From NCBI GenBank assembly GCA_020832465.1, contig JAFIER010000107.1, forward strand, positions 1 to 55,386: 55,386 nucleotides of DNA, in the 5' to 3' direction. Positions 15,941-24,014 of this stretch are shown in pieces. A model generated the notes under the pieces. The model was given only the letters and a program-made list of their open reading frames with translations, was not told where the DNA came from and searched no databases. Source of the stretch: Bernardetiaceae bacterium (GTDB taxonomy: Bacteria > Bacteroidota > Bacteroidia > Cytophagales > Bernardetiaceae). The position numbers were made by a program, and so were the translations under genes. How positions within the stretch are numbered: the stretch's first letter is position 1; the number at the start of each line of letters is the position of its first letter.

Positions 15941-16744
15941 TTAGTCCACGTGAATTTTAGCTTTTACAGTTTTTGTATTGCCTTCTGTATCAAAAGCTGT
16001 AATAATAAGCTCTAAGTGAGCGTGGTCGAGGTCTGCGGGGATTTGAATTGCTTCTGCATTGGATAAATCCCAAGCATTTATACCACCTGCTATGTACTCT
16101 TTTTCGTAGAGTTCGTGGTCATGGTCGCCACCTTCGTGGTCGTGATCATCATCATCTTCTTTGAACAATTTGATTGCTATCTTTGCGAGTCCGATTTCGC
16201 TCGTAACCATACCTTGCAGCACGAGCATATCGCCTGCTGCCATATCAGTTTCGGCATTAGGGTTAGGGAATCGCAAGGCAATCTGTGGCTGATTATCGCC
16301 TGTAATTTCAAAATCGATTTCATAAAACTCTCCTTCATTGCCTGCGGCATCAAAAAATTGCACAATAAAGTGATACATTCCTGTGGCGGCATCGGCTGGC
16401 ACGGCAATCTCTTCATGGGCTTCATAGATGCGCCCACTCATATTATATACCTGCACAAACTCAAAAGGCGTAGCTTCTATGCGTCCGTGGCTGTGCCCAT
16501 CAAAGTTGTCGTGTATATCAATTTTGAACTGCCCGAGTTCGACATTGTCTTCAAATTTTGCTCTAAAATCAATGCGCTCACCTTGCGCTATGCGAATATC
16601 TTGCCTCAAATTATTGAGCGTTACTTCGCTAACTGTTGGCGGTGTATTATCTACGGGATTTTCATCATCGTTGTTGTTGCAGGCTGCAAAGAGTGCAAGC
16701 AATGCAAACAAGCCCAAAAAGTTCCATTTTTTTAGATTTCGCAT
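15941..16744 (-). CDS. DUF4625 lipoprotein with His-rich metal-binding segment
   Basis: A 267-residue lipoprotein (lipobox LFAAC near 21). An N-terminal DUF4625 domain (about 30-150) contains KIDIHDNFDGHSHGR. A second, weaker Ig-like repeat (about 155-267) carries the Asp/His-rich run DDDDHDHEGGDHDHE, typical of zinc or copper binding. It is a longer paralogue of the protein at 23438, with the same TPPTVSEVT/TPPTVSQVT start and FKIDIHD core. It is probably exposed at the outer membrane. Upstream is a promoter overlapped by a TTGCAA-type operator shared with the other two DUF4625 genes, so metal-dependent repression is likely. Confidence 0.85.
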   Translation of the reverse strand: MRNLKKWNFLGLFALLALFAACNNNDDENPVDNTPPTVSEVTLNNLRQDIRIAQGERIDFRAKFEDNVELGQFKIDIHDNFDGHSHGRIEATPFEFVQVYNMSGRIYEAHEEIAVPADAATGMYHFIVQFFDAAGNEGEFYEIDFEITGDNQPQIALRFPNPNAETDMAAGDMLVLQGMVTSEIGLAKIAIKLFKEDDDDHDHEGGDHDHELYEKEYIAGGINAWDLSNAEAIQIPADLDHAHLELIITAFDTEGNTKTVKAKIHVD

Positions 16745-16787
16745 GTTTATTTCCTATTGTTTTATTTTTGTATTTAATTACGTTTCA

Positions 16788-16819
16788 CAAAGATATAATA
16801 AATGCAACAGAATTGCAAA
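16788..16819 (-). promoter_or_regulatory. Promoter with TTGCAA-type operator (Fur/Zur-like)
   Basis: On the minus strand -33 TTTG (plus 16816-16819), 20 nt, -7 TATCTTTG (plus 16788-16795). The spacer contains the inverted repeat TTGCAAT-TCT-GTTGCAT (plus 16802-16818). The same 16-bp pattern, in the same register, precedes the gene at 23438. Confidence 0.75.
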
Positions 16820-16928
16820 TAAGTAGCTGTATTTTTTTCAAAAAAAATCAAACTTGAGTGTAATAAGGCATTTTTAGGGGTTGTAAGTAAAAAAAGAAAC
16901 TTTTTGTATTAATTTTTTGGTTATATAG

Positions 16929-16959
16929 TTGTAAATCATTTATAAAGTTATTAGATTTG
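16929..16959 (+). promoter_or_regulatory. Promoter of rpsU
   Basis: TTG (16929-16931), 20 nt, then TAGATTTG (16952-16959), an exact TAnnTTTG match. The transcript would carry a leader of about 50 nt before the rpsU ATG. Confidence 0.65.
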
Positions 16960-17014
16960 CAGTTCTTTAATTCAAACGAAACTGTTTTATCAAACATACA
17001 AGGAGAAAAAAAAT

Positions 17015-17212
17015 ATGTTATCTATCAATGTAAAAGACAACGAGTCTATCGATAAGGCTCTCAAACGTTTTAAGAAAAAATTTGACCGTGCGGGTATCAT
17101 GCGTGAATATCGCTCTCGTACTTATTTCCAAAAGCCCTCGATAGAGCGTCGCAGTGAAGTTATCAAAGCCGCTTATCGTCAAAAAATGCAGAATCAAGCC
17201 GAAGAGGAATAG
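17015..17212 (+). CDS. rpsU: 30S ribosomal protein bS21
   Basis: A 65-residue, strongly basic protein with the bS21 pattern: INVKDNESIDKALKRFKKKFDRAG, then REYRSRTYFQKPSIERR. bS21 sits near the anti-Shine-Dalgarno end of 16S rRNA. In Bacteroidota it helps sequester that sequence, which fits the scarcity of SD motifs seen here. It is monocistronic with its own promoter and terminator. Confidence 0.97.
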   Translation: MLSINVKDNESIDKALKRFKKKFDRAGIMREYRSRTYFQKPSIERRSEVIKAAYRQKMQNQAEEE

Positions 17213-17287
17213 CCTCAAAAGTGCTGTATTGATTTTTGCTAACAATAATAACGTAGCTATTCAATTCAATGTCTCAGTTTAGTATAT

Positions 17288-17325
17288 AAAAAACCTCTAA
17301 TTCGTCAGATTTAGAGGTTTTCTTG
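17288..17325 (+). terminator. Intrinsic terminator of rpsU
   Basis: AAAACCTCTAA and TTAGAGGTTTT form a perfect 11-bp stem around TTCGTCAGAT, followed by TCTT. A 16-bp sequence TTCAATGTCTCAGTTT just before it (17265-17280) is repeated exactly at 15895-15910 beside another terminator. Confidence 0.8.
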
Positions 17326-17370
17326 GTTAATCAAAAAAGGCTTAGCACTCATATTTATGTCAGACATGTG

Positions 17371-17411
17371 AATTAGAAATAACATTTTTTCAAAAAATGT
17401 TATTTCTAATT
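17371..17411. repeat. Palindrome A, near-perfect 20-bp arms
   Basis: AATTAGAAATAACATTTTTT and AAAAAATGTTATTTCTAATT are exact reverse complements separated by a single C. It lies about 60 nt beyond the stop of the GH3-like gene. Confidence 0.85.
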
Positions 17412-17474
17412 TTAGTTTTTGGCCGCCGAATGTTTATGTAGTATGAAGGTAGATATTGATTTGCATAACCCTTT

Positions 17475-19001
17475 TTAGTTATTGATTAGCATAGGTAATA
17501 TGTCATCAATGTACTCTCTGCTATTGGCAAGCCTTGGGACTTTATTTTGCCCTCCGAGTTTTCCTCTTTTTTTCATCCAGTTATAGAATGTATTGGAGGG
17601 TGCGATATGTAGTTTGGGTGGCATCAAGGCAATATTAGCGGTGCGTTTTGCATCGTAATCGGAGTTGATTTGTCTTAGACTTTCATCGAGTTTGGCTACA
17701 AATTTTTCTGTGATATCGGGTTTTTTGATAAATTCTATAATCCATTCGTGCCCTCCTTTTTCTTGTTTTTCACCAAAATAAATAGGTGCTGCGGTAAAGT
17801 CTTTAATTTCTGCACCTGTGGCTTGGCAGGCTTGTGCAATAGCATAATCAGCATTTTCGATGACAAGCTCTTCGCCAAAAGCATTGATAAAATGTTTGGT
17901 ACGCCCTGTAATGCGAATGCGATACGGATTTTTGGAAGTAAACTTAATCGTATCACCGATTTTATATCGCCAAAGCCCTGCGTTGGTAGATATAATCATA
18001 GCGTATTTGGTATCGAGCTGTACTTCGTCAAGGCTTAGGGTTTTGGGAAACATCTCGTCGGCTTGGTCTAAGGGGGCAAACTCGTAATATACGCCATGGT
18101 CGAGTAGCAGTAGCATCTCGTGCAAATCGCTACGGTCTTGTAATCCAAAGAAACCTTCGGAGGCGTTATAGACTTCCATATAACGCATATTGGGCGAGCG
18201 TACAATTTCGTTTCTAAAAAGACTTCTATAAGGCTCAAAAGAAACTGCACCGTGGAAAAAGCATTCGAGGTTTTCCCAGACATCGAGAATATCTGACTTC
18301 CCACTGAGTTCTAAAACCTTTTGAATGAGGAAAATTGTCCAAGTAGGTACGCCTTGTATGCTTGTAACGTCTTCATGCCTTGTGGCTTCTGCCATTTTCA
18401 AAATTTTATCTTCCCACTTATCCATCAGGGCAATATCCATACTTGGCGTACGCATATATTCAGCCCATATTGGCAAATTGAGCATAATCAATGCCGATAC
18501 ATCACCGCAATAAGTTTTGTCATTATAAGGATTTGGGTGCGAAGACCCACCAACGGCTAAACCTTTGCCTGTAAATAGTTTAGTCTCGGGGTTGTTATGA
18601 AAATACAAAGCAAGCATATCCTTGCCAGCTGCATAGTGGCAGTCTTGCAAAGCCTCGTCGGATACAGGTATGAACTTGCTACGCGCATTAGTCGTACCTG
18701 AGGATTTAGAAAAATGCTTTATGGGTGTATCCCAAAGTACGTTAGGCTCCCCTTTGAGCACACGCTCAATATAGGGATAAAACTCCTCGTACGTATAAGC
18801 CGGTACGCGCGCTTTGAAAGTCTCGAGGTTATTGATTTCGTGATAACCGTATTTTTTTCCCCACCAAGTATGCTGCCCCCGGCGAAGTAAATATTGGAAT
18901 ACACGCTCCTGCGTGCGATACGGCTCGGCAATAAACTCCTCTATTCTTACTATCCGACGGGTAAGCATTTTGTTACCCAACCAATTTACAATTTCTCTCA
19001 T
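17475..19001 (-). CDS. GH3 auxin-responsive-promoter family protein (ANL-type adenylating enzyme)
   Basis: A 508-residue cytoplasmic protein of the GH3 branch of acyl-adenylate-forming enzymes. The ATP loop is FSKSSGTTNARSKFIPVS (about 92-109), followed by YNASEGFFGLQ near 280 and WRYKIGDTIKF and ITGRTKHFINAFGEE in the later part. Plant GH3 proteins conjugate amino acids to acyl acids. Bacterial members are common in Bacteroidota but their substrates are mostly unknown. A short palindrome TGGTGC-GAT-GCACCA lies in its leader at 19034-19048. It is transcribed alone. Confidence 0.85.
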   Translation of the reverse strand: MREIVNWLGNKMLTRRIVRIEEFIAEPYRTQERVFQYLLRRGQHTWWGKKYGYHEINNLETFKARVPAYTYEEFYPYIERVLKGEPNVLWDTPIKHFSKSSGTTNARSKFIPVSDEALQDCHYAAGKDMLALYFHNNPETKLFTGKGLAVGGSSHPNPYNDKTYCGDVSALIMLNLPIWAEYMRTPSMDIALMDKWEDKILKMAEATRHEDVTSIQGVPTWTIFLIQKVLELSGKSDILDVWENLECFFHGAVSFEPYRSLFRNEIVRSPNMRYMEVYNASEGFFGLQDRSDLHEMLLLLDHGVYYEFAPLDQADEMFPKTLSLDEVQLDTKYAMIISTNAGLWRYKIGDTIKFTSKNPYRIRITGRTKHFINAFGEELVIENADYAIAQACQATGAEIKDFTAAPIYFGEKQEKGGHEWIIEFIKKPDITEKFVAKLDESLRQINSDYDAKRTANIALMPPKLHIAPSNTFYNWMKKRGKLGGQNKVPRLANSREYIDDILPMLINN

Positions 19002-19144
19002 ACGAAAGCTCTTTTATAAGAAGCATAAAAAGTTGGTGCGATGCACCATAGCCTACAAATTTACAACAGAATAGGCAAATAATCGTGTATTTTGAGATTT
19101 AAATTTGTACTTATTAAAAATTATTGCATTTTTTTATCAAAAGT

Positions 19145-19218
19145 TATACTGCTATACGCTATTTCTCTAACGCAGCGTGTGAAAAGCCCACGCTATAGAA
19201 AAATGTATAGGAGTATGA
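19145..19218. repeat. R1 element, short degenerate copy lacking palindrome A
   Basis: Ends TATACTGCTATAC and GTATAGGAGTATGA are R1 termini. Only a decayed palindrome B lies between them (AGCGTG...CACGCTATAG). The rest of the 358-bp gap 19002-19359 shows no gene. A TATATTTG box at 19313-19320 is a possible -7 element for the next gene. Confidence 0.6.
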
Positions 19219-19359
19219 TTAAAACTAAACAAATGAATATTCGCTATTTGCTTGCTACTTCTTCTTTTGACTTAAGCCTATTTAGGAATGCCATAAAGAC
19301 CATAAAAAAAGTTATATTTGCAAAATAATAGCATATAGCAACCTAAAAAACGAACAAAT

Positions 19360-20343
19360 ATGATATTACAAGAACGATTTTTGTTATTTATTAGCTTAGT
19401 TTTAATCTTCTTTGTAGCAGTGCAAGGGCTGCAAGCACAAGAAGATGTATTGCGAGATACGGTAATCAAGTATGAAGTACGTATAGATACAATTCGTATA
19501 GATACAAGTATTGTAGAAAAACCACGTGTGCAATGGGAGCGCGCACTTATAACAAATATGAGCTTTGCAAATGTAGGGTTGAGCAATTGGCAAGGCGGTG
19601 GGGAAAACTCATTATCTATTGGAGGGCTTATAGACGGAAAGCTCGTCAGAACAACGCCTAAATCTATTTGGACAAATAGCCTCAACGCCGCCTTAGGCAT
19701 GGCAAGAGTTGGCGGTAGAGAACGAATTTTTAAAAAGACTGATGACCAATTGGTAGCCCAAAGTACGTATAGCTACCGTACTAAAAACAATTGGAACATT
19801 ACAACCGCTGCTGAATTTCGTACGCAAAATGCGCCTGGTCATACTTTTGCAGTTAATGATGAAGGGCAAGAAATAAGAGCAGCTACTATCTCACGTTTTC
19901 TTGCACCAGGCTATATACGTGCTGATATCGGCGCTGAATACAAAAACAAATGGTTCTCTATAAGATTATCTCCTTTGGGTAACCGAACAACGCTTGTATT
20001 AGACGACTCATTATCGAGTGCTGGTGCTTTTGGTGTAGAGGAAGGAGAGCGCATACGCATGGATTGGGGTGCAAACTTACAAAATCATATAGATTTAAAA
20101 ATCATGGAAAACGTGCGTTTAAAATCAAACCTTAACCTTTTTGCTGCCTACGATACCATAGACAAGGTCGTTGTAAACTGGGATACGATACTTTCTTTAA
20201 AGGTAAATGATTATATCTCTACAAGTTTTGCTACACAAATGTTTTATGACCATAATGTACTCATACCGCTCGAAGATGGTAGCACTACACGTGCATTACA
20301 GTTCAAACATGTGTTGAATCTAAACTTTGGTTATACTTTTTAA
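19360..20343 (+). CDS. DUF3078 outer-membrane protein
   Basis: A 327-residue protein with signal peptide (about 1-27, ending LQAQ). The DUF3078 hallmark is SFANVGLSNWQGGGENSLSIGG (66-87), followed by alternating beta-strand-like segments rich in aromatic residues. It ends in an aromatic residue (LNLNFGYTF) as outer-membrane barrels do. The function is unknown; it is probably a barrel in the outer membrane. It is followed 23 bp later by the OmpA/PD40 gene, suggesting co-transcription. Confidence 0.85.
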   Translation: MILQERFLLFISLVLIFFVAVQGLQAQEDVLRDTVIKYEVRIDTIRIDTSIVEKPRVQWERALITNMSFANVGLSNWQGGGENSLSIGGLIDGKLVRTTPKSIWTNSLNAALGMARVGGRERIFKKTDDQLVAQSTYSYRTKNNWNITTAAEFRTQNAPGHTFAVNDEGQEIRAATISRFLAPGYIRADIGAEYKNKWFSIRLSPLGNRTTLVLDDSLSSAGAFGVEEGERIRMDWGANLQNHIDLKIMENVRLKSNLNLFAAYDTIDKVVVNWDTILSLKVNDYISTSFATQMFYDHNVLIPLEDGSTTRALQFKHVLNLNFGYTF

Positions 20344-20366
20344 GTCCATAATAAAAACAATTGATT

Positions 20367-22394
20367 ATGAGGTTTTTTTTTCTTTTGGTATTCATTTTAG
20401 GGACTTTTTCACTCAATGCCCAGCAGGTGCAGTGGGCAAGTCAAATCTTAGGTTTTTCGTCTGAATACCGCGATGAGCGCAGTCCTAAGCCTAATGGTGC
20501 TTTGCAAATTTTGGGAGAGCCCAACTGCCTGCCCGCCGTCGAAGACTGCCCCTGCGCTTGGATGCCTATGCGAAAAGATGCAAGGCAAAATGAATGGATT
20601 CATGTAGGATTCGAAAATGCGATGCCTATCAGACAGGTGGCTATTGCCGAAAATCATAACGGAGGTGCCATAACAAAAGTATATGCTTATGATAACGCTG
20701 GAAATGCAAATCTGATTTATCAAGAAAGAAATAATCAGCCTCGCATAGAAGGAGGAGGTATGTTACATATCATTCTACCACAAAAAACAAATTTTGCCGT
20801 CAAAAGCATCAAAATAGAACTCAGTACCCTCGATGTACCAGGTTGGAATCAAATTGATGCTATTGCTATTGCAGACCACGATACGCCCATACAGGCGCAA
20901 ATCCGACTTGCTTCTGACATCCCTTTTTCAGAAGTAGAGACCTTAGGCGCAGGCGTAAATTCTGATTATGATGAAATATTGCCCGTTATTTCCCCTGATG
21001 GCAAAACCCTATATTTCGACCGAAAAAATCACCCTAATAATACCAGCTCTACTGCGCCTGGTGTGCCCAATGACGATATCTGGTTTTCTGTATTTAAAAA
21101 TGGAACTTGGCAAGGTGCCGAAAAAATGCCAGCGCCACTCAATAACAGCGAGCATAATTATGTATGCTCCGTTATGCCTGATGGAAATACCTTGCTTTTA
21201 GGTAATGTATATCAAGCTAATGGCACACTCACCCGCGGCGTTTCTATCTCAAGCCGTACGGCAAGCGGGGGCTGGAGCTTTCCAGAAGCACTTAATATCA
21301 AAAATTTTTATAATAAAAACCGATACGCAGAGTTTTCGCTCAGTCAAAATGGTAAAGTATTGCTTTTAGCTATTGAAAGAGATGATACCCACGGTATGCG
21401 GGATTTATACGTGAGCTTTTTACAAAATGATGGAAGCTGGAGCGAACCCAAAAATATGGGTAATACACTCAATACAGCAGGCTCGGAAATTACACCTTTT
21501 TTAGCCTCTGATATGAAATCCCTTTATTTCGCCTCTAACGGACATAGCGGATACGGAAAGCACGATATGTTTATGAGTAGAAGGCTTGATGATACTTGGA
21601 CTAAATGGTCTGTACCCGTAAACCTCGGTCCGACGCTAAACTCCAAAGATTGGGACGCTGCCTACTCCATTGATGCCAAAGGAGAATACGCTTATTTTGC
21701 ATCTAATAGAGGAAGCAATCATTCTAATATTTATAGAGCCAAACTGCCCGAAGAGGTCAGACCAGAACCCGTGCTACTTATCGTCGGTACGGTTTATAAT
21801 TCTAAAACAAACGAACCCATAGGGGCAAGCATCGAATACGAAATCCTAAGCAACGGAGCAGAAGCAGGAACTGCAAAATCAGACCCAAGAAACGGAGACT
21901 ATAAAATTACGCTACCGCTCAATCAAGAATATGGATTTAGAGCAGAAGCAGCAGGGTTCTTTTCTGTAAGTGAAAATATCGATCTAAGAGAAAGTGAGCA
22001 AACTTATAGCGAAATTAGACGGGATTTATACCTTACGCCCATAGAAGTAGGCCAGTCCATAAGGCTGAATAACGTCTTTTTCCGAAGAGGAACAGATGAG
22101 CTTACGCCTGAGTCATTTTCAGAACTCAACAGAGTTATCAAAATTATGACACAAAACCCAAGCCTTAAAATTGAAATTGGAGGGCATACAGACATTGAAG
22201 GAATCCCAGCACAAAACCTCAAACTCTCGGGTATGCGTGTAACGAAAATTAAAGAGTATATCGTAAGCAAAGGAATTGCAAAAGAGCGCATCGAAACGCA
22301 AGCATACGGCAGTAAATTTCCGATTACAAGAAATAGAGACCCCGAAAGCAAAAGGCAAAACCGAAGAGTCGAGTTTAAGGTTTTGGATTATTAA
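20367..22394 (+). CDS. OmpA-family protein with PD40 beta-propeller repeats
   Basis: A 675-residue secreted protein with signal peptide ending LNAQ. Residues about 20-180 form a discoidin-like or unassigned beta domain. PD40-type blades follow (LPVISPDGKTLYFDRKN, SVMPDGNTLLLG, TPFLASDMKSLYFASNG, AYSIDAKGEYAYFASNRG), then a carboxypeptidase-regulatory-like domain (about 470-545). The C-terminal OmpA peptidoglycan-binding domain (about 565-675) includes IGGHTDIEG and RVEFKVLDY. It anchors the outer membrane to peptidoglycan. The TTG 6 nt upstream is also in frame but ATG at 20367 is preferred. A hairpin AGGCATCAGC/GCTGATGCCT follows at 22407-22442. Confidence 0.9.
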   Translation: MRFFFLLVFILGTFSLNAQQVQWASQILGFSSEYRDERSPKPNGALQILGEPNCLPAVEDCPCAWMPMRKDARQNEWIHVGFENAMPIRQVAIAENHNGGAITKVYAYDNAGNANLIYQERNNQPRIEGGGMLHIILPQKTNFAVKSIKIELSTLDVPGWNQIDAIAIADHDTPIQAQIRLASDIPFSEVETLGAGVNSDYDEILPVISPDGKTLYFDRKNHPNNTSSTAPGVPNDDIWFSVFKNGTWQGAEKMPAPLNNSEHNYVCSVMPDGNTLLLGNVYQANGTLTRGVSISSRTASGGWSFPEALNIKNFYNKNRYAEFSLSQNGKVLLLAIERDDTHGMRDLYVSFLQNDGSWSEPKNMGNTLNTAGSEITPFLASDMKSLYFASNGHSGYGKHDMFMSRRLDDTWTKWSVPVNLGPTLNSKDWDAAYSIDAKGEYAYFASNRGSNHSNIYRAKLPEEVRPEPVLLIVGTVYNSKTNEPIGASIEYEILSNGAEAGTAKSDPRNGDYKITLPLNQEYGFRAEAAGFFSVSENIDLRESEQTYSEIRRDLYLTPIEVGQSIRLNNVFFRRGTDELTPESFSELNRVIKIMTQNPSLKIEIGGHTDIEGIPAQNLKLSGMRVTKIKEYIVSKGIAKERIETQAYGSKFPITRNRDPESKRQNRRVEFKVLDY

Positions 22395-22456
22395 AATTTT
22401 AACCTCAGGCATCAGCATTAAAAAATAGTACGGCTGATGCCTCAAAAAAACTGCTT

Positions 22457-23293
22457 ATGTATTACATACGAATACTGCCCATTTTTATGCTGCTACTGCT
22501 AATCGGCTGTACGCAACTCCCAAAGCAGAAATATGCTCAATTTGAAGTACCGACCTCGTACAAATATGAAAATGATGAAATTTCATTAGGATTAGAAAAC
22601 TTGCTGCAATGCCCCTTGAGGATTTGGATATATAGTTCGGATAAGGATTTGCAAGACCGATTAAATCAAACCAATCCCGTTGAGCTGAGTAAGCAATCTG
22701 ATACCGTATTAGTGTTTCCTAATATGCCAAACTTTAAAGGCAAAATAACGCTCAATACACACTTGGGAAGCCCCTCCAAAAAAATCGATACCATAAAAAT
22801 GGAGTTGCCGTTTCCTAAAGGAAAAACCTACAAAGTGGTGCAAGGCAATAACTCCAGCTTTACGCACAATACCGAATGGTCGAGATATGCCATTGATTTT
22901 AACCTCAAAACCAACGATACGATTTGCGCCGCTACCAGTGGGTATGTCGTGGGCGTAATTGAGGGTTATGAGCAGGGCGGGCAGGGGGCAGAGTGGAAGC
23001 CTTTTGCTAATTTTATTACAATTTATGAGCCGAATTCAGGTATTTTTACGCAATATGTACACCTTGTAAAAAATGGTGCACTTGTAAAGGTCGGTGATAG
23101 CATCGAGCGTGGGCAGCCCATCGCACTCTCGGGAAATACAGGACAGACAGCAGGAGAGCATCTTCATTTTAATGCCCTTATACCCGTAGAATCAAAAGAC
23201 GGTAAAGACGAGGGACTTAAATCATTCCCTATTGAGTTTGTTGAAGGATACAAAGGATGGGACTTGAAAAGAGGCGATAGGGTTAAAAAGTAG
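22457..23293 (+). CDS. M23-like (LytM) peptidase lipoprotein
   Basis: A 278-residue lipoprotein (lipobox LLIGC, C18). The C-terminal half (about 125-260) is a LytM/M23 fold: YAIDFNLKTNDTICAATSGYVVGVIEG, QYVHLVKNGALVKVGD, and GNTGQTAGEHLHF. D147, H202, H235 and H237 are in place. The first zinc His, normally four residues before the Asp (HxxxD), is Arg or Ser here, with the nearest His at 137. It may therefore be a non-catalytic scaffold or use H137. It is 63 bp behind the OmpA gene and may belong to the same envelope operon. Confidence 0.82.
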   Translation: MYYIRILPIFMLLLLIGCTQLPKQKYAQFEVPTSYKYENDEISLGLENLLQCPLRIWIYSSDKDLQDRLNQTNPVELSKQSDTVLVFPNMPNFKGKITLNTHLGSPSKKIDTIKMELPFPKGKTYKVVQGNNSSFTHNTEWSRYAIDFNLKTNDTICAATSGYVVGVIEGYEQGGQGAEWKPFANFITIYEPNSGIFTQYVHLVKNGALVKVGDSIERGQPIALSGNTGQTAGEHLHFNALIPVESKDGKDEGLKSFPIEFVEGYKGWDLKRGDRVKK

Positions 23294-23352
23294 CTCATAA
23301 AATCTATATTGCGCTACTGAAAAGCAAAAGTTTTAAAAAACAAAGATTTTTA

Positions 23353-23384
23353 TTTGCAATAAAGTTGCATTTGCTGTATATTTG
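23353..23384 (+). promoter_or_regulatory. Promoter with TTGCAA-type operator (Fur/Zur-like)
   Basis: -33 TTTG (23353-23356), 20 nt, -7 TATATTTG (23377-23384). The inverted repeat TTGCAAT-AAA-GTTGCAT (23354-23370) overlaps the -33 box and spacer in the same register as at 16788-16819. Confidence 0.75.
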
Positions 23385-23437
23385 TGATTGTCAAAAACTG
23401 TTTTTAATTTTTTTCTCAAAATCAAAATAACGAAGAT

Positions 23438-23899
23438 ATGAACAAGAGTTCTTACTTATGGCTACTCGCTTTGCTGTTCTTTTTTACAGCCTGTAATAAT
23501 GACGACGAGGCAGAGCCTATAGACACTACCCCCCCGACTGTGAGTCAAGTTACTATCAATGGTTTTTCCAAAGATGATGAGATTAAGCTCAATCAAGGTA
23601 CAAGGATTCATTTTGATGCTGTTTTTCAAGATGATGTAGCACTTGGTCAGTTTAAAATAGATATACACGATGCTTCCGAAGGGCATAATCACGGTGGACG
23701 TATAGAGGGCGAGCCTTGGTCTTTTGTCAAAGTATTCGACCTTTTAAATGTGCGCCGTCAAACCGTACATGAGCATATCGATATCCCCGAAAATGCTATG
23801 CCTGGTCCTTATCATTTTTTGATTCAGTATTTTGATGAAGCGGGAAATGAGGGCGAACTTTATGAATTAGAGTTTGAAATTTTGAGTAATGAAGGCTAA
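23438..23899 (+). CDS. DUF4625 lipoprotein, short form
   Basis: A 153-residue lipoprotein (lipobox FFTAC). The DUF4625 core is TPPTVSQVTINGF, LGQFKIDIHDASEGHNHGGR, and GPYHFLIQYFDEAGNEGELYELEFEI. It is clearly paralogous to the N-terminal half of the protein at 15941 but lacks the second repeat and the Asp/His run. The His cluster HNHGG could bind metal. It is probably co-regulated with the next gene and the distant paralogue through TTGCAA operators. Confidence 0.87.
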   Translation: MNKSSYLWLLALLFFFTACNNDDEAEPIDTTPPTVSQVTINGFSKDDEIKLNQGTRIHFDAVFQDDVALGQFKIDIHDASEGHNHGGRIEGEPWSFVKVFDLLNVRRQTVHEHIDIPENAMPGPYHFLIQYFDEAGNEGELYELEFEILSNEG

Positions 23900-23911
23900 A
23901 TCCTACTTTTT

Positions 23912-23974
23912 TATGCAACATAGTTGCTTTTAACAGAAAAAGGTATTACTTTTGAATATTGCAACATAGTTGCA
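23912..23974 (+). promoter_or_regulatory. Promoter flanked by two TTGCAA-type operators
   Basis: -33 TTG (23923-23925), 20 nt, -7 TACTTTTG (23946-23953). Operator 1 (23912-23928, ATGCAAC-ATA-GTTGCTT) covers the -33 box. Operator 2 (23958-23974, TTGCAAC-ATA-GTTGCAA) is a perfect 7-3-7 palindrome covering the likely start site. Two sites suggest tight repression of the downstream lipoprotein. Confidence 0.78.
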
Positions 23975-24014
23975 AATAAAATTTTACTGTTATTTAAACT
24001 AAATCATTTTGAAA

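Noticed and set aside
16115-16735. Long plus-strand frame opposite the His-rich lipoprotein gene
   Set aside because: It is the antisense shadow of a clear lipoprotein gene; its Val/Ile/His runs mirror the GAT/CAT codons of the Asp/His segment.
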